Source of the DNA: Deinococcus humi
Lineage (GTDB): Bacteria > Deinococcota > Deinococci > Deinococcales > Deinococcaceae
NCBI RefSeq assembly: GCF_014201875.1
Contig: NZ_JACHFL010000003.1
Coordinates: forward strand, 434,001-498,000
Reading direction: 5' to 3'
DNA length: 64,000 nt
Shown: positions 42,556-51,089 of the stretch, piece by piece
Position numbering within the stretch: the first letter of the stretch is position 1
Layout: every line of letters begins with the position of its first letter
The notes under the pieces: generated by a model
The model's database searches: none
Told to the model about the DNA's origin: nothing
What the model saw: only the letters and a program-made list of their open reading frames with translations
Position numbers and translations under genes: made by a program

Positions 42556-43673
42556 ACCTGCTGCTGACCGCCCTGCTGTGGCTGGGCGTCTTTGCCCTGC
42601 TGGCGGCGCTGTTGTGGTGGGCCTACCGTGCGCCACCGCGCGTCGCCCTGCGCCGGGAGGTGCCGCCGAACGGCTTTCAGGGCACCCGTCTGCCGCTCAC
42701 GGTCCAGCTTGAACTTCACAGCCGCCTCCCGGTCCGGTATCTGATCGAGGACCCTACGCCGCGCACGGTGGTTTCGGAGACACCCGTGCGCCTGTCTGGT
42801 GAGGTCATGGGGACGCAGAGTCACGAGGTCCAGACCCGCGTGACCCTCAACAGCCGGGGCGTCTACGAGTGGCCGGGCGCGACGCTCCACTGGGCCGATC
42901 CGCTGGGCCTGTTCTGGCGCAGCGTTCCGGTGGCCGCCCAGCAGCGCTTAGACGTCTTTCCCGGTCCCCACGGCCTGCGTCTGCCGGACCTGCTGCGCCC
43001 CCTACTGAGCGAGGGTGGCCTAAGCCGCAGGCTGGGGCTGGACGATCCCATCAGTCTGCGCAGCGTGCGTGATTACGTGCCGGGCGACCCACCGGGCCGC
43101 ATCCACTGGCGCTCCAGTGCCCGCAGCGGCACCCTGAGTGTCCGCGAACCCGAACGCACGGCGGCCAGCAGCGTGACCGTTTATCTGGATGTGAGCAGTG
43201 GGGGCGAGGTCTACACCGAGAGTGCCGTGCGGCTGGCGGCCAGCCTGGTGCAAGAGGCCCTGGCCCTGGAGCTGCCCGTTTCGGTGGCGACGAACGACGG
43301 CGCGACTCCGGCAGGCCGCCACGCCGAGGCGCTCCATTCTGCCCTGCTGCGGCTGGCCCAGATTCGGCCAGACCACGCAGCTCCGGTCATTCCGCCCACG
43401 CGCAGTGGGGGCAACCTGATCATCCTGAGCGCCAACCCCACGCCCGCTCTGATCACCGGGGCCATGCGGGCGCGGGCCACCGCCAGTCGGGTCGCCATCG
43501 TCGCCATGCCCGAGGGCTTTTACCTGGAACCCGGCGAGAAGCCGCGCCGCCAGTGGGTGGCCGCTCCCGACTCGGTCAGGAACCTGGAGCGGCAGGCCGG
43601 GGTACTGGCCGGGGCGGGCATCCTGGTCTTCGTGCTGCGCGGCAATCAGAGCGTGTTGCGACTGGGTGGCTGA
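42552..43673 (+). CDS. DUF58 (VWA-related) protein, 373 aa
   Basis: Start GTG 42552 overlaps the MoxR stop (GTGA). Two N-terminal hydrophobic segments (LLTALLWLGVFALLAALLWW), then a beta-sandwich part, then the DUF58 signature SVRDYVPGDPPGRIHWRSSAR and a VWA-like fold (ASSVTVYLDVSSGGEVYTESA). Acts with MoxR. No transglutaminase gene follows, so the cluster is shorter than the common four-gene form. Confidence 0.9.
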   Translation: MNLLLTALLWLGVFALLAALLWWAYRAPPRVALRREVPPNGFQGTRLPLTVQLELHSRLPVRYLIEDPTPRTVVSETPVRLSGEVMGTQSHEVQTRVTLNSRGVYEWPGATLHWADPLGLFWRSVPVAAQQRLDVFPGPHGLRLPDLLRPLLSEGGLSRRLGLDDPISLRSVRDYVPGDPPGRIHWRSSARSGTLSVREPERTAASSVTVYLDVSSGGEVYTESAVRLAASLVQEALALELPVSVATNDGATPAGRHAEALHSALLRLAQIRPDHAAPVIPPTRSGGNLIILSANPTPALITGAMRARATASRVAIVAMPEGFYLEPGEKPRRQWVAAPDSVRNLERQAGVLAGAGILVFVLRGNQSVLRLGG

Positions 43674-43762
43674 GGCGGCATTCCTTTTGCCTTCCTCCGC
43701 CTGTTGCCAAGATGAAGGAAGCGCTCAGGCCCGTGCCCAGGCCTGCTTGGTAGCGTAGGACC

Positions 43763-44035
43763 ATGACCCAGAATGACGACCGCCACGACGTGAAGCCCGC
43801 GCCCTCCACGGCAGCCGGTGAGAAACAGGAACCCACCAATGTGGAGCTGCAATTCATGGGCCACACCGATGTCCGTGAGGAACTGGACGCCGAGGTCAAA
43901 GCCGAGAGTCGCGAGACCGACGACTACCGTGAACGCGGCATGGACAAGCAGGACGTCGCCTCGGACCTGAGCATGGACGCCAGTGATCCGCCCAGCACCA
44001 ACATGGGTGACGCCGATGAAGAAATGACCCCCTGA
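43763..44035 (+). CDS. Small acidic disordered protein, 90 aa
   Basis: Rich in Asp, Glu and Lys with no hydrophobic core (ELDAEVKAESRETDDYRERG, MDASDPPSTNMGDADEEM); probably disordered. The start is supported by TAGCGT exactly 6 nt upstream of the ATG, the leaderless pattern. No family known to me. Hydrophilic stress proteins have such composition, but that is only a suggestion. Confidence 0.7.
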   Translation: MTQNDDRHDVKPAPSTAAGEKQEPTNVELQFMGHTDVREELDAEVKAESRETDDYRERGMDKQDVASDLSMDASDPPSTNMGDADEEMTP

Positions 44036-44084
44036 GCAGTTCAGCCTTCAGGGGATGGCGCGGCAGGGTCCAGCAGTCTGGAGG

Positions 44085-45263
44085 TCAGCCCCGAGTGGCG
44101 GCCAGGACTTTGAAGCCGCCCGTCCGCGCCAGTTCTTGTGTAGAGCCGATCTTCTGGAGAGCTGTCTCGTAGGGCAGGGGTTCATTCGCCACCAGATACA
44201 GCGTTCCACCCACCTTCAAGCGGCGTGAGGCCGTGGCCAGAAACTCCAGGGCCACGTCCAAGACCACGCCGCGCCCGATATGAAACGGTGGATTGGTCAG
44301 GATGAAATCGAAGGTTCGTTCGCCCAGAGCCGAGTCCACATCCGAGTGAATGACCTCACCATTCAGGTGGTTGGCCTCTAACGTCTGCCGTGAGCTGCGG
44401 ACGCTCTGCAGATCGCCGTCGACCAGGGTGACGTCCGCTCCACGCTGGGCCGCCCATGCCCCAATCAACCCCGCGCCGCAGCCCAGGTCAAGCACTCGTT
44501 GACCGGCCAGATCCAACCCATCGAGCGTTTCGAGCAGCAACGTCGTGGCCTTGTCCGACTTGCTGGCGCTGAACACGCCGGGCAGGCCAATCACCTGCAC
44601 CCCGAATGCCTCGTATTTTTCCGCTTCCGGGACGGGAGGCGTAGGGCCGGGACGGCGAACCAGTCGGGCCACGCGCATACCGCCGTCACGGGCCACCGTC
44701 TCCCCCGTCCCAAAGGCCGCGCCCGCCGCACGGACGTAGCGATCGAAGCCCTTATCGCGGTCTCCGGCCAGGTAGAGCGTGCCGCCCGGCGGGGTCTGCG
44801 CGTGCGCCCAGGCCACCTGTGCGAGCACATAGGCATTGCCCCGGTCGCCGGCCAGCGTCAGGGCCACCGTTCGCGCCCGCTCTGGCCAGCGCTCCTGCAG
44901 CGCGTCGCCTGGAACAGCGGCCATTGGTTCATGGCCAGCAGCTTCTAGCACGGCCAGCGCCGCCGCCGAACCCTCCACTGCACGCAGGGTCACGCCGGGC
45001 AGGCTGCCCAGCAGGCCGCCCGCCGCCGTGAGATCCAGCACTTCACCGGAGACCCGGTCCTTCCGCATCGTCTGCGCTAGCAACTCCTGGGCCGCTTCCA
45101 CACCCGCAAAGCCGCGAACGCCGGGCTTGGTCAGCGCGCTCAGACCTTCCAGGCGTTGACCGAGTTTGGCAGGGCGAATTCCAAAATAGTTCCCGCCGGC
45201 CTCAGCTTCCTCACGCGCAGGCGGGCGGGCGATCCTGATTTTCTGCTTCTTACGGCCAGTCAC
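44085..45263 (-). CDS. RsmC/RlmG-like class I SAM methyltransferase, 392 aa
   Basis: Two tandem methyltransferase-like halves, the first degenerate and the second active: VLDLGCGAGLIGAWAAQRGADVTLVDGD as motif I (two pieces) and FILTNPPFHIGRG as catalytic motif IV, which marks guanine-N2 methyltransferases of 16S/23S rRNA. A basic N-terminus (GRKKQKIRIARPPAREE) fits RNA binding. Start GTG 45263 with GAGGG upstream; a longer frame to 45299 is less likely. Which rRNA base is modified cannot be told. Confidence 0.85.
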   Translation of the reverse strand: MTGRKKQKIRIARPPAREEAEAGGNYFGIRPAKLGQRLEGLSALTKPGVRGFAGVEAAQELLAQTMRKDRVSGEVLDLTAAGGLLGSLPGVTLRAVEGSAAALAVLEAAGHEPMAAVPGDALQERWPERARTVALTLAGDRGNAYVLAQVAWAHAQTPPGGTLYLAGDRDKGFDRYVRAAGAAFGTGETVARDGGMRVARLVRRPGPTPPVPEAEKYEAFGVQVIGLPGVFSASKSDKATTLLLETLDGLDLAGQRVLDLGCGAGLIGAWAAQRGADVTLVDGDLQSVRSSRQTLEANHLNGEVIHSDVDSALGERTFDFILTNPPFHIGRGVVLDVALEFLATASRRLKVGGTLYLVANEPLPYETALQKIGSTQELARTGGFKVLAATRG

Positions 45264-45437
45264 AACCCTCGATCTATCACATGATGTTGCGCTATGCACT
45301 CATTCAAGAGCAACCCAACGCCATTCACATGCACTGCACAGCCCCAGGGCCCATGCTGAAGGGGCCAAACAATCCAACCTGACCGGGTGAAGTCAGGCAC
45401 GGCTGCCCCACAACAGAAGTGGGGCTTTTTCCTGCTG
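45264..45437 (+). ncRNA. Candidate structured small RNA ending in an orphan terminator
   Basis: This 174-bp gap between two minus-strand genes has a good intrinsic terminator pointing the other way: GCCCCAC (45405-45411), GTGGGGC (45419-45425), then TTTTT on the plus strand. Before it lie CCTGAC/GTCAGG (about 45378-45397) and GCCCC/GGGGC (about 45336-45365). No plus-strand gene precedes it, so a short plus-strand RNA is possible. No clear promoter was found. Confidence 0.35.
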
Positions 45438-46592
45438 CTATTCGCGCCCGTCCACCACACCCTGACCCTCGTGGTCTTCGGAGATCTCCAGCGCGTCCAG
45501 GCGAAGAGCGAACCGGCGCTGAAAATCGGCCCGCAACGCGTCCAAATCAGCAGACGGGTTTCCACGAACCGTCAGACCCAGGCGATCCGCCCCCGCCTGT
45601 GACCACAGCCGCAGGGTGTGCTGAGTATGGTCCAGCCCGTGTCCCGCCAACCAGAAAGCAACCTCACGCGGGAACAGTTTGACGCCCTTGGCCTTGAGCA
45701 TGCCGCCCACATTGCCGAAGACACCGCCGGGCAGGTAAACGCCGTCCGCACGCCGTTCCAGCCGGGTCAGATCCCCTGTGCGGAACCGCAGCAGCGGCAT
45801 GGCCTGCTTGCACAGATGGGTCACCACGAGTTCGCCGCGTTCGCCCTCGGGCAGGGCCGCCCCGGTTTCGGGATCGATCACCTCCAGATACACCCAGTCT
45901 TCCAGCACACGCAGGCCGTTCTTTTCAGGCGTTTCCAGGGCCATCATTCCGGCCTCGCTGCTGGCGTAGGCGTCAAGCGCCACGCCGCCCAGAGCCGCCT
46001 CCACCCGCTCCCGCCGACCCACGATGCTGGTCAGCGGCTCCCCGGAGGAGATCAGCAACTCCACCCGCGCGCCCGCCTCACCCAGCCGCTGGGCGAAACT
46101 GGGGGCCGAGACGAGCACCCGCACACCCAGTTTCTGAATGGCCTCCAGTTGCGCCTCGGACTCGCCGGGGCCGAAGGGAAGGGTCTTGGCGCCCAGCAGC
46201 TCGAGGCCGTCTTGCATGATCCAGCCGCCCGCAAAACGGTGGTAGCCGAAGGCAATCTGAACGTGGTCTGTGGGCCGGACACCAGCCCGTGCCAGGGCGG
46301 AGGCCGCCGCGCGCCCATGCGCGTCAATGTCGGCCCGCGTCGCATATTCCGGCAGCCAGCTCCCACCCGGATGCGGCGTGAGGTGAACGCGCACGGCGTC
46401 GGGATGGGCGAGTTCACCCGCCTCGAACGCCTGCGTGAGTCTCTCGCGGCTCAGGAAGGGAACGTCGGCCCAGTCTGTTTTTTCGGGGAGATTCTGAAGG
46501 GCAGCGCGATAAAGAGGCAGGTGTTTAAGCCTGGCCAGCACTTCGGTCTGATGCGGGGGGGAAGTGGTACTCGGTTGGAGCGTATTGGTCAT
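45438..46592 (-). CDS. PaaK-like adenylate-forming protein without the P-loop, 384 aa
   Basis: Similar along its length to phenylacetate-CoA ligases: AGVRPTDHVQIAFGYHRFAGG, LVSAPSFAQRLGEAG, LDAYASSEAGMMALE, LLRFRTGDLTRLE and a C-terminal KAKGVKLFPREV. At the place of the ATP-binding SSGTTG loop it has TPHPGGSW, so the key Ser/Thr/Gly residues are missing. It may be inactive as a ligase or act as a sensor or partner. Last gene of the Liv-type transport cluster, 71 nt after livF. Confidence 0.75.
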   Translation of the reverse strand: MTNTLQPSTTSPPHQTEVLARLKHLPLYRAALQNLPEKTDWADVPFLSRERLTQAFEAGELAHPDAVRVHLTPHPGGSWLPEYATRADIDAHGRAAASALARAGVRPTDHVQIAFGYHRFAGGWIMQDGLELLGAKTLPFGPGESEAQLEAIQKLGVRVLVSAPSFAQRLGEAGARVELLISSGEPLTSIVGRRERVEAALGGVALDAYASSEAGMMALETPEKNGLRVLEDWVYLEVIDPETGAALPEGERGELVVTHLCKQAMPLLRFRTGDLTRLERRADGVYLPGGVFGNVGGMLKAKGVKLFPREVAFWLAGHGLDHTQHTLRLWSQAGADRLGLTVRGNPSADLDALRADFQRRFALRLDALEISEDHEGQGVVDGRE

Positions 46593-46663
46593 TGGGTATC
46601 CTCTGCGGGAGGAGTGAAGCGGTCAAGCCTGTGTGGCGGTCTCCGATTCCCGGCGCCCCACCC

Positions 46664-47512
46664 TCACATCCAGCGTTTGCGCCGCTTGTAGCTCTTGACG
46701 TCCCTGAAGCTCTTGCGCGCGCCGCCCTCGGTGACGCCCAGGTAGAACTCCTTGACATCGGGATTGCTGGCCAGCTGGGCGCTGAGGCCCTCCATCACGA
46801 TGCGGCCGTTTTCCATGACGTAGCCGTAATCGCTGTTCCGGAGGGCAATGTTGGCGTTCTGCTCCACCACCAGCACGCTCAGGCCCTCCTCGCGGTTGAT
46901 GCGGCGCACGTTGTCGAAGATCTCGGCCACCAGCAGCGGCGCGAGGCCCAGGCTGGGTTCGTCCAGCAGCAGCACGCGTGGGTGGGCCATCAGTGCGCGC
47001 CCGATGGCGATCATCTGCTGCTCGCCGCCGGAGGTGTACCCGGCCTGCTTGTGCCGTAGCGCGGGCAGCTTGGGAAAGTAGGTGTAGATACGTTCCAGAT
47101 CAGCATGCCAGTTGCCCCGCCCCAGGATCGCCCCGGCCCGCAGGTTTTCCTCCACCGACAGGTGCTTGAAGACACGGCGGCCTTCCGGCACCTGCACCAC
47201 GCCGGATTTGACGACTTCGGTGCCGTTCAGGGCGCTCAGGGTCCGGCCCGCAAAGGAGATGGTGCCCTCCCTGATCTTGCCGTTCTCGGGTTTCAGCAGG
47301 CCGGAAATCGCCCGCAGGGTTGTCGTTTTGCCCGCACCGTTGGTCCCGAGCAGCGACGTGACCTGCCCGGCCCGCACTGTCAGGCTCACGCCGCGCAAGA
47401 CCTGAATAATATCGTGATAGACGACTTCTACATTGTTGACGGTCAGGTCATCCTGGCTGGCGGAGGTCTGGGCGGGCGGGGCAGAAGCGGGTTGGGGGGA
47501 AGAGAGGGTCAT
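46664..47512 (-). CDS. livF: Liv-type ABC transporter ATP-binding protein (LivF), 282 aa
   Basis: Walker A LLGTNGAGKTTTLRAISGL, signature TSGGEQQMIAIGRALM, Walker B VLLLDEPSLGLAP. PEGRRVFKHLSVEENL is typical of LivF. It carries a basic tail (RDVKSYKRRKRWM) seen in members linked to acyl-CoA ligase genes. Start ATG 47512 with ribosome site TGGAGG. Powers import together with LivG; separated from livK by a perfect stem-loop. Confidence 0.92.
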   Translation of the reverse strand: MTLSSPQPASAPPAQTSASQDDLTVNNVEVVYHDIIQVLRGVSLTVRAGQVTSLLGTNGAGKTTTLRAISGLLKPENGKIREGTISFAGRTLSALNGTEVVKSGVVQVPEGRRVFKHLSVEENLRAGAILGRGNWHADLERIYTYFPKLPALRHKQAGYTSGGEQQMIAIGRALMAHPRVLLLDEPSLGLAPLLVAEIFDNVRRINREEGLSVLVVEQNANIALRNSDYGYVMENGRIVMEGLSAQLASNPDVKEFYLGVTEGGARKSFRDVKSYKRRKRWM

Positions 47513-47547
47513 GGGCGTGGGCCTCCAGGGCGGGGGCAAGCTGGAAT

Positions 47548-47580
47548 GGGAAGGAGGCGTGGGTCACGCGCCTCCTTCCC
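47548..47580 (-). repeat. Perfect 12-bp stem-loop between livK and livF
   Basis: GGGAAGGAGGCG (47548-47559) pairs with CGCCTCCTTCCC (47569-47580), 9-nt loop. No T-run on the minus strand, so it probably protects the livK 3' end or lowers read-through rather than stopping transcription fully. Confidence 0.6.
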
Positions 47581-47617
47581 CAGGCAATTCCAGCAGGGGT
47601 AAGTCAGGCGAGGCGCC

Positions 47618-48805
47618 TCATTTCATCGGATGAATGAGCTGGAACAGCGCGCTGCGCTGCGCCCCGGTGATCGCCTTGAAGTTGCCGGTAGCGTCGGCCT
47701 GCAGCAGGCGCTGGCTTTCGGCGCCGATGTGGTCCTTGGCACTGAAGGTCACCGGGCCAACGGCAAAACCAGGGTTGAAGGCTCTGGTACCGTTCATGCT
47801 GATCAGGCCCTTGTAGACCCCGGCTGCGTCCGGGGAGTTCCCCGCGCGCTTCATGGCCTCGATGGCGATGGCGGCGGCCTGCATCCCGCTGGTGTAATGC
47901 ACGCTGCGGATGGTGTCGCCCGCACGCTTGTACTGTGCGCCGATCTTCTTGACCAGCTGGATGCCGGGCTGGTTCCCCTCGTCGTACAGGTAGTAACTGG
48001 TGGCCCAGATGAAGTCCTTGGCAGCGTCCCCAGCCAGCTTGGTCAGGTCCTCACCGCCGGTGTAGTGCGCGCCCATGAACTGCATCTTGCCCAGCAGGCC
48101 TAGGCGCTTGGCGTCCTTGAGGATGTTGGCCACCGGCCCGGCGGTGTTCTGGTTGATGATGTACTTCGCCCCCTGCGACTCCAGCCGCTTGAGCAGGGCG
48201 GTGTTGTCCAAGTTGTTGCCGCCCACTTCCTGCACGTCGGTGATCTTGAGGCTCAGGCGTTCGGCGGCCTTGCGGGCGTCCACCACCGGATCGCGCCCGA
48301 AGGGGCTGGGGTTGACGACCAGCGCTACCTTCGCGCCGCGCTCCTTTTTCGCGATGTATTCCATCAGTGCCACGATGTTCTCGGAATAGCTGCTGACCGG
48401 CAAGAAGGTGTAGGTGTTGTCCGGCGCGTCGATGATGCCGATGTGATAGCTGGCCGTCAGCGTGGGAATCTTGGTCTCCTGAATCACGCTCTTGAGTTGC
48501 AAGGCTCCACCCGTCGCGTAGCCCAGGAACACCGGGGCATTCAGGTTGCCCACGAAGTCCTCGAAGTTGCGCTGGGTGTTGGCGTTGTTGTACTGGTCAT
48601 CGCGCGTGACGCAGTTCAGGGTGATGCCCGGCAGCATCTTCTGCGCGTTGGCGTATTTGCAGTAGTCCTCGACGCCCGCCGCGTAGCTGGCCCCGGCATC
48701 GCTCGTCGGCCCGGTGATGGCCCCGGACCACGGCAGCGTGACCGTCTTCTGGGCCGCGGCGAAGGAGAGGGAAACGAGGGCGGACAGCAGCAGGGTTTTC
48801 TTCAT
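47618..48805 (-). CDS. livK: Liv-type substrate-binding protein (LivK), 395 aa
   Basis: Signal peptide MKKTLLLSALVSLSFAAAQ. Periplasmic-binding-protein fold of type 1 with WSGAITGPTSDAGASYAAGV, TRDDQYNNANTQRNFED and HYTSGMQAAAIAIEAMKRAG. Gene context with two CoA-ligase-like genes suggests an aromatic or fatty acid or similar carboxylate rather than leucine. Ribosome site GGAGGAT. Confidence 0.88.
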   Translation of the reverse strand: MKKTLLLSALVSLSFAAAQKTVTLPWSGAITGPTSDAGASYAAGVEDYCKYANAQKMLPGITLNCVTRDDQYNNANTQRNFEDFVGNLNAPVFLGYATGGALQLKSVIQETKIPTLTASYHIGIIDAPDNTYTFLPVSSYSENIVALMEYIAKKERGAKVALVVNPSPFGRDPVVDARKAAERLSLKITDVQEVGGNNLDNTALLKRLESQGAKYIINQNTAGPVANILKDAKRLGLLGKMQFMGAHYTGGEDLTKLAGDAAKDFIWATSYYLYDEGNQPGIQLVKKIGAQYKRAGDTIRSVHYTSGMQAAAIAIEAMKRAGNSPDAAGVYKGLISMNGTRAFNPGFAVGPVTFSAKDHIGAESQRLLQADATGNFKAITGAQRSALFQLIHPMK

Positions 48806-48967
48806 GGGTGGATCCTCCAGAGGGTGAGAGGGCGAGAAAGAGAAACAGGCGTTGAGATTGGGAGGTGTTCGAGTTCATTTCGTTCCGCGTCGGTCAGAAG
48901 TGCGCCTGCCCGTCGCTGCATTGCATGAACGCTTGATCTTGGGCCATTCGCTCTGCTCACGGGACCG

Positions 48968-50056
48968 CTAGAACTTGTACGGCCACTTCTTGAAATAGAG
49001 CCTGGACAGGCGCCACCAGTTGGCCAGTCCGCGCGGCTCGAACATCAGGAAGAGGACGATGGCGAGGCCGAAGGACAGCGGGCGCAACGCTGTCGCCACG
49101 TCCACCCCCGCCGGGAAGAGGTTCTGCGAGCCGAGCCACTGACTGCCGTTGCCCACCAGGCGGTCCAGGGTCACGATGAACAGCGGCCCCAGGAAGGACC
49201 CCGGCAGGCTGCCCAGGCCGCCCACAATGGCCATCGCCAGCAGTTGGATGGAGATGTGCAAGCCGTAATCTTCGATCACCACGGCTTTCTGGAAGTACGC
49301 GAACAGCCCGCCCGCGATGCCCGCGTAGAAAGAGCCGATCATGAACGCCATGATCTTGGCGGTGCCGGGGTTGATGCCCATCGCGGCGGCAGCCCGGTCA
49401 TTGTCCCGCACGGCGATCAGCGATCTTCCGTGTTTGGTGCGCAGTACGTTGCGCCACAGCAGCCCCATGACCACCAGCACGGGCAGAATCAGGTAGTACC
49501 ACACGAAATTGTGGTTGAAGAAGGTGGCCTTGACCCCGAACACCTGAACCTGCGGCAGGCTGATCGCGCCCCCCTGCGCCAGCAGCGGCGTGTGCCCCAC
49601 CCCCCACTCGAAAATGATCTGAAAGGCCAGGGTGGCCACCGCCAGGTACAAGTATTTGAGGCGCAGGCTGGGCAGGCCGACGAAAGTGCCCACCAGGGCC
49701 CCCGCGATTCCCCCGATGGGAATGGCGAGGAAGAACGGCAGATTCAGCCGCGTGGCGGCCAGCGCTGTGGCATATGCTCCTACGCCCATGAACGCGGCCT
49801 GCCCGATATTGATCAGGCCGGTGTACCCGGTGGTGATGTTCAGCCCGATCACCGCCACGGCGTAGATCATGATCATGTTCACGTCACGCAGCATGGTCTT
49901 GGGCAGGATCAGCGGCAACAGCAGCAACAGACCGATCAGGACGATCACGCTCAGTTGCTCGGCGTAGGTGGCGAAGATGGTCTGGTCCTGCTGGTACTTC
50001 GTGCGGTAATTGCCGGTCTGGGTGAAGCGGGAAGCGGGCATCAGCGCACGTCCCAT
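48968..50056 (-). CDS. livM: Liv-type ABC permease (LivM), 362 aa
   Basis: About nine membrane segments. ITTGYTGLINIGQAAFMGVGAY and the coupling loop AVRDNDRAAAAMGINPGTAK are LivM marks. Start may be ATG 50056 (MGRALMPASRF) or ATG 50041; neither has a good ribosome site. Lies 162 nt before livK and 72 nt after livH on the same strand. Confidence 0.9.
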   Translation of the reverse strand: MGRALMPASRFTQTGNYRTKYQQDQTIFATYAEQLSVIVLIGLLLLLPLILPKTMLRDVNMIMIYAVAVIGLNITTGYTGLINIGQAAFMGVGAYATALAATRLNLPFFLAIPIGGIAGALVGTFVGLPSLRLKYLYLAVATLAFQIIFEWGVGHTPLLAQGGAISLPQVQVFGVKATFFNHNFVWYYLILPVLVVMGLLWRNVLRTKHGRSLIAVRDNDRAAAAMGINPGTAKIMAFMIGSFYAGIAGGLFAYFQKAVVIEDYGLHISIQLLAMAIVGGLGSLPGSFLGPLFIVTLDRLVGNGSQWLGSQNLFPAGVDVATALRPLSFGLAIVLFLMFEPRGLANWWRLSRLYFKKWPYKF

Positions 50057-50128
50057 GCGGACGTGGGGCCAAATGCAGGGGCTTTCCGCAGACCGCCAGA
50101 CTCCTGCCCCGTTGACAGGCCGCAGCGC

Positions 50129-51025
50129 CTACACACGCTCGATCTCCTTGGTCCCGAACAGGCCGTAAGGGCGGATCAGCAGCACGATGATCAGGATGAT
50201 GAAGGGAAACACCTCGCGGGTACCGCCCCCCGGCACGATGCCATCCAGGTAGCCCGCCGAGAGATTTTCCAGAATCCCGATCAGCATGCCGCCTACGATG
50301 GCCCCCACCACGCTGTCCAGACCGCCCAGGATCACCACCGGAAAAACCTTGAGGCCGATGCCCGCTAGACCGCCCAGGGTCAGGCCGCTCATTAGGCCCA
50401 GGATCACGCCCGCCGCCGCGGCGGTGAGGCCCGCCGCCGCCCAGGCCAGGGCAAACACGCGCTCCACGCTGGTGCCAACGCTCATGGCAGCCATCTGGTC
50501 ATCGGCGACGGCGCGCATGGTGATGCCCAGGGTGCTCTTATTGAAAAAGTAGGTGAACCCCCCCAGCAGGCCCAGCGCCATCAGGACGCCCGCGATCTGC
50601 GTCTTTGAGAGGGGCAGGCCGAACAGCTCGATGCCCTGTCCGGTCAGCAGCGCGGGCCGCTCGAAGCTGAAGGTTCCCGCACCGTAGGGCGTCAGGTGGA
50701 TCAGCCCGTCGATGACGCTGCTCAGGCCAATCGTGACCATGATGACCGCGATGATCGGCTCGCCCACCATGCGCCTCAGGAAGACGCGCTCGATCAGCAT
50801 CCCGAGCACGAACGTCGCCAGCATGGCGATCAGTCCGGCCAGCCAGAAATTGACCCCACGCTGCGTCAGGGCGAAGGCAATAAACGCCCCGGTGGCGATG
50901 ATCTGTCCGTGCGCGAAGTTGATCACGCGGCTGGACTTGTAGATCAGCACAAACCCCAGCGCGGCCAGGGCATAGACGCTGCCAATCACGACGCCCGCGA
51001 TCAGTAGTTGCGGCAGTAGTTCCAC
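50129..51025 (-). CDS. livH: Liv-type ABC permease (LivH), 298 aa
   Basis: Eight or so membrane segments beginning LLIAGVVIGSVYALAALGFV. INFAHGQIIATGAFIAF and the loop AVADDQMAAMSVGTSVERV identify LivH. Start GTG 51025 with ribosome site GGAGG. 64 nt after the acyl-CoA synthetase gene. Confidence 0.92.
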   Translation of the reverse strand: MELLPQLLIAGVVIGSVYALAALGFVLIYKSSRVINFAHGQIIATGAFIAFALTQRGVNFWLAGLIAMLATFVLGMLIERVFLRRMVGEPIIAVIMVTIGLSSVIDGLIHLTPYGAGTFSFERPALLTGQGIELFGLPLSKTQIAGVLMALGLLGGFTYFFNKSTLGITMRAVADDQMAAMSVGTSVERVFALAWAAAGLTAAAAGVILGLMSGLTLGGLAGIGLKVFPVVILGGLDSVVGAIVGGMLIGILENLSAGYLDGIVPGGGTREVFPFIILIIVLLIRPYGLFGTKEIERV

Positions 51026-51089
51026 TCGGACCTCCGGTGAAGTGCAAAGTGTGCAGTCGAGAGGGTGGAGGTGGGGCAGGCTGGGGCCG

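Noticed and set aside
45264..45430. Signal recognition particle RNA or tmRNA in the 45.3 kb gap
   Set aside because: The conserved SRP loop and a tRNA-like end are absent. Only a generic structured RNA is suggested.
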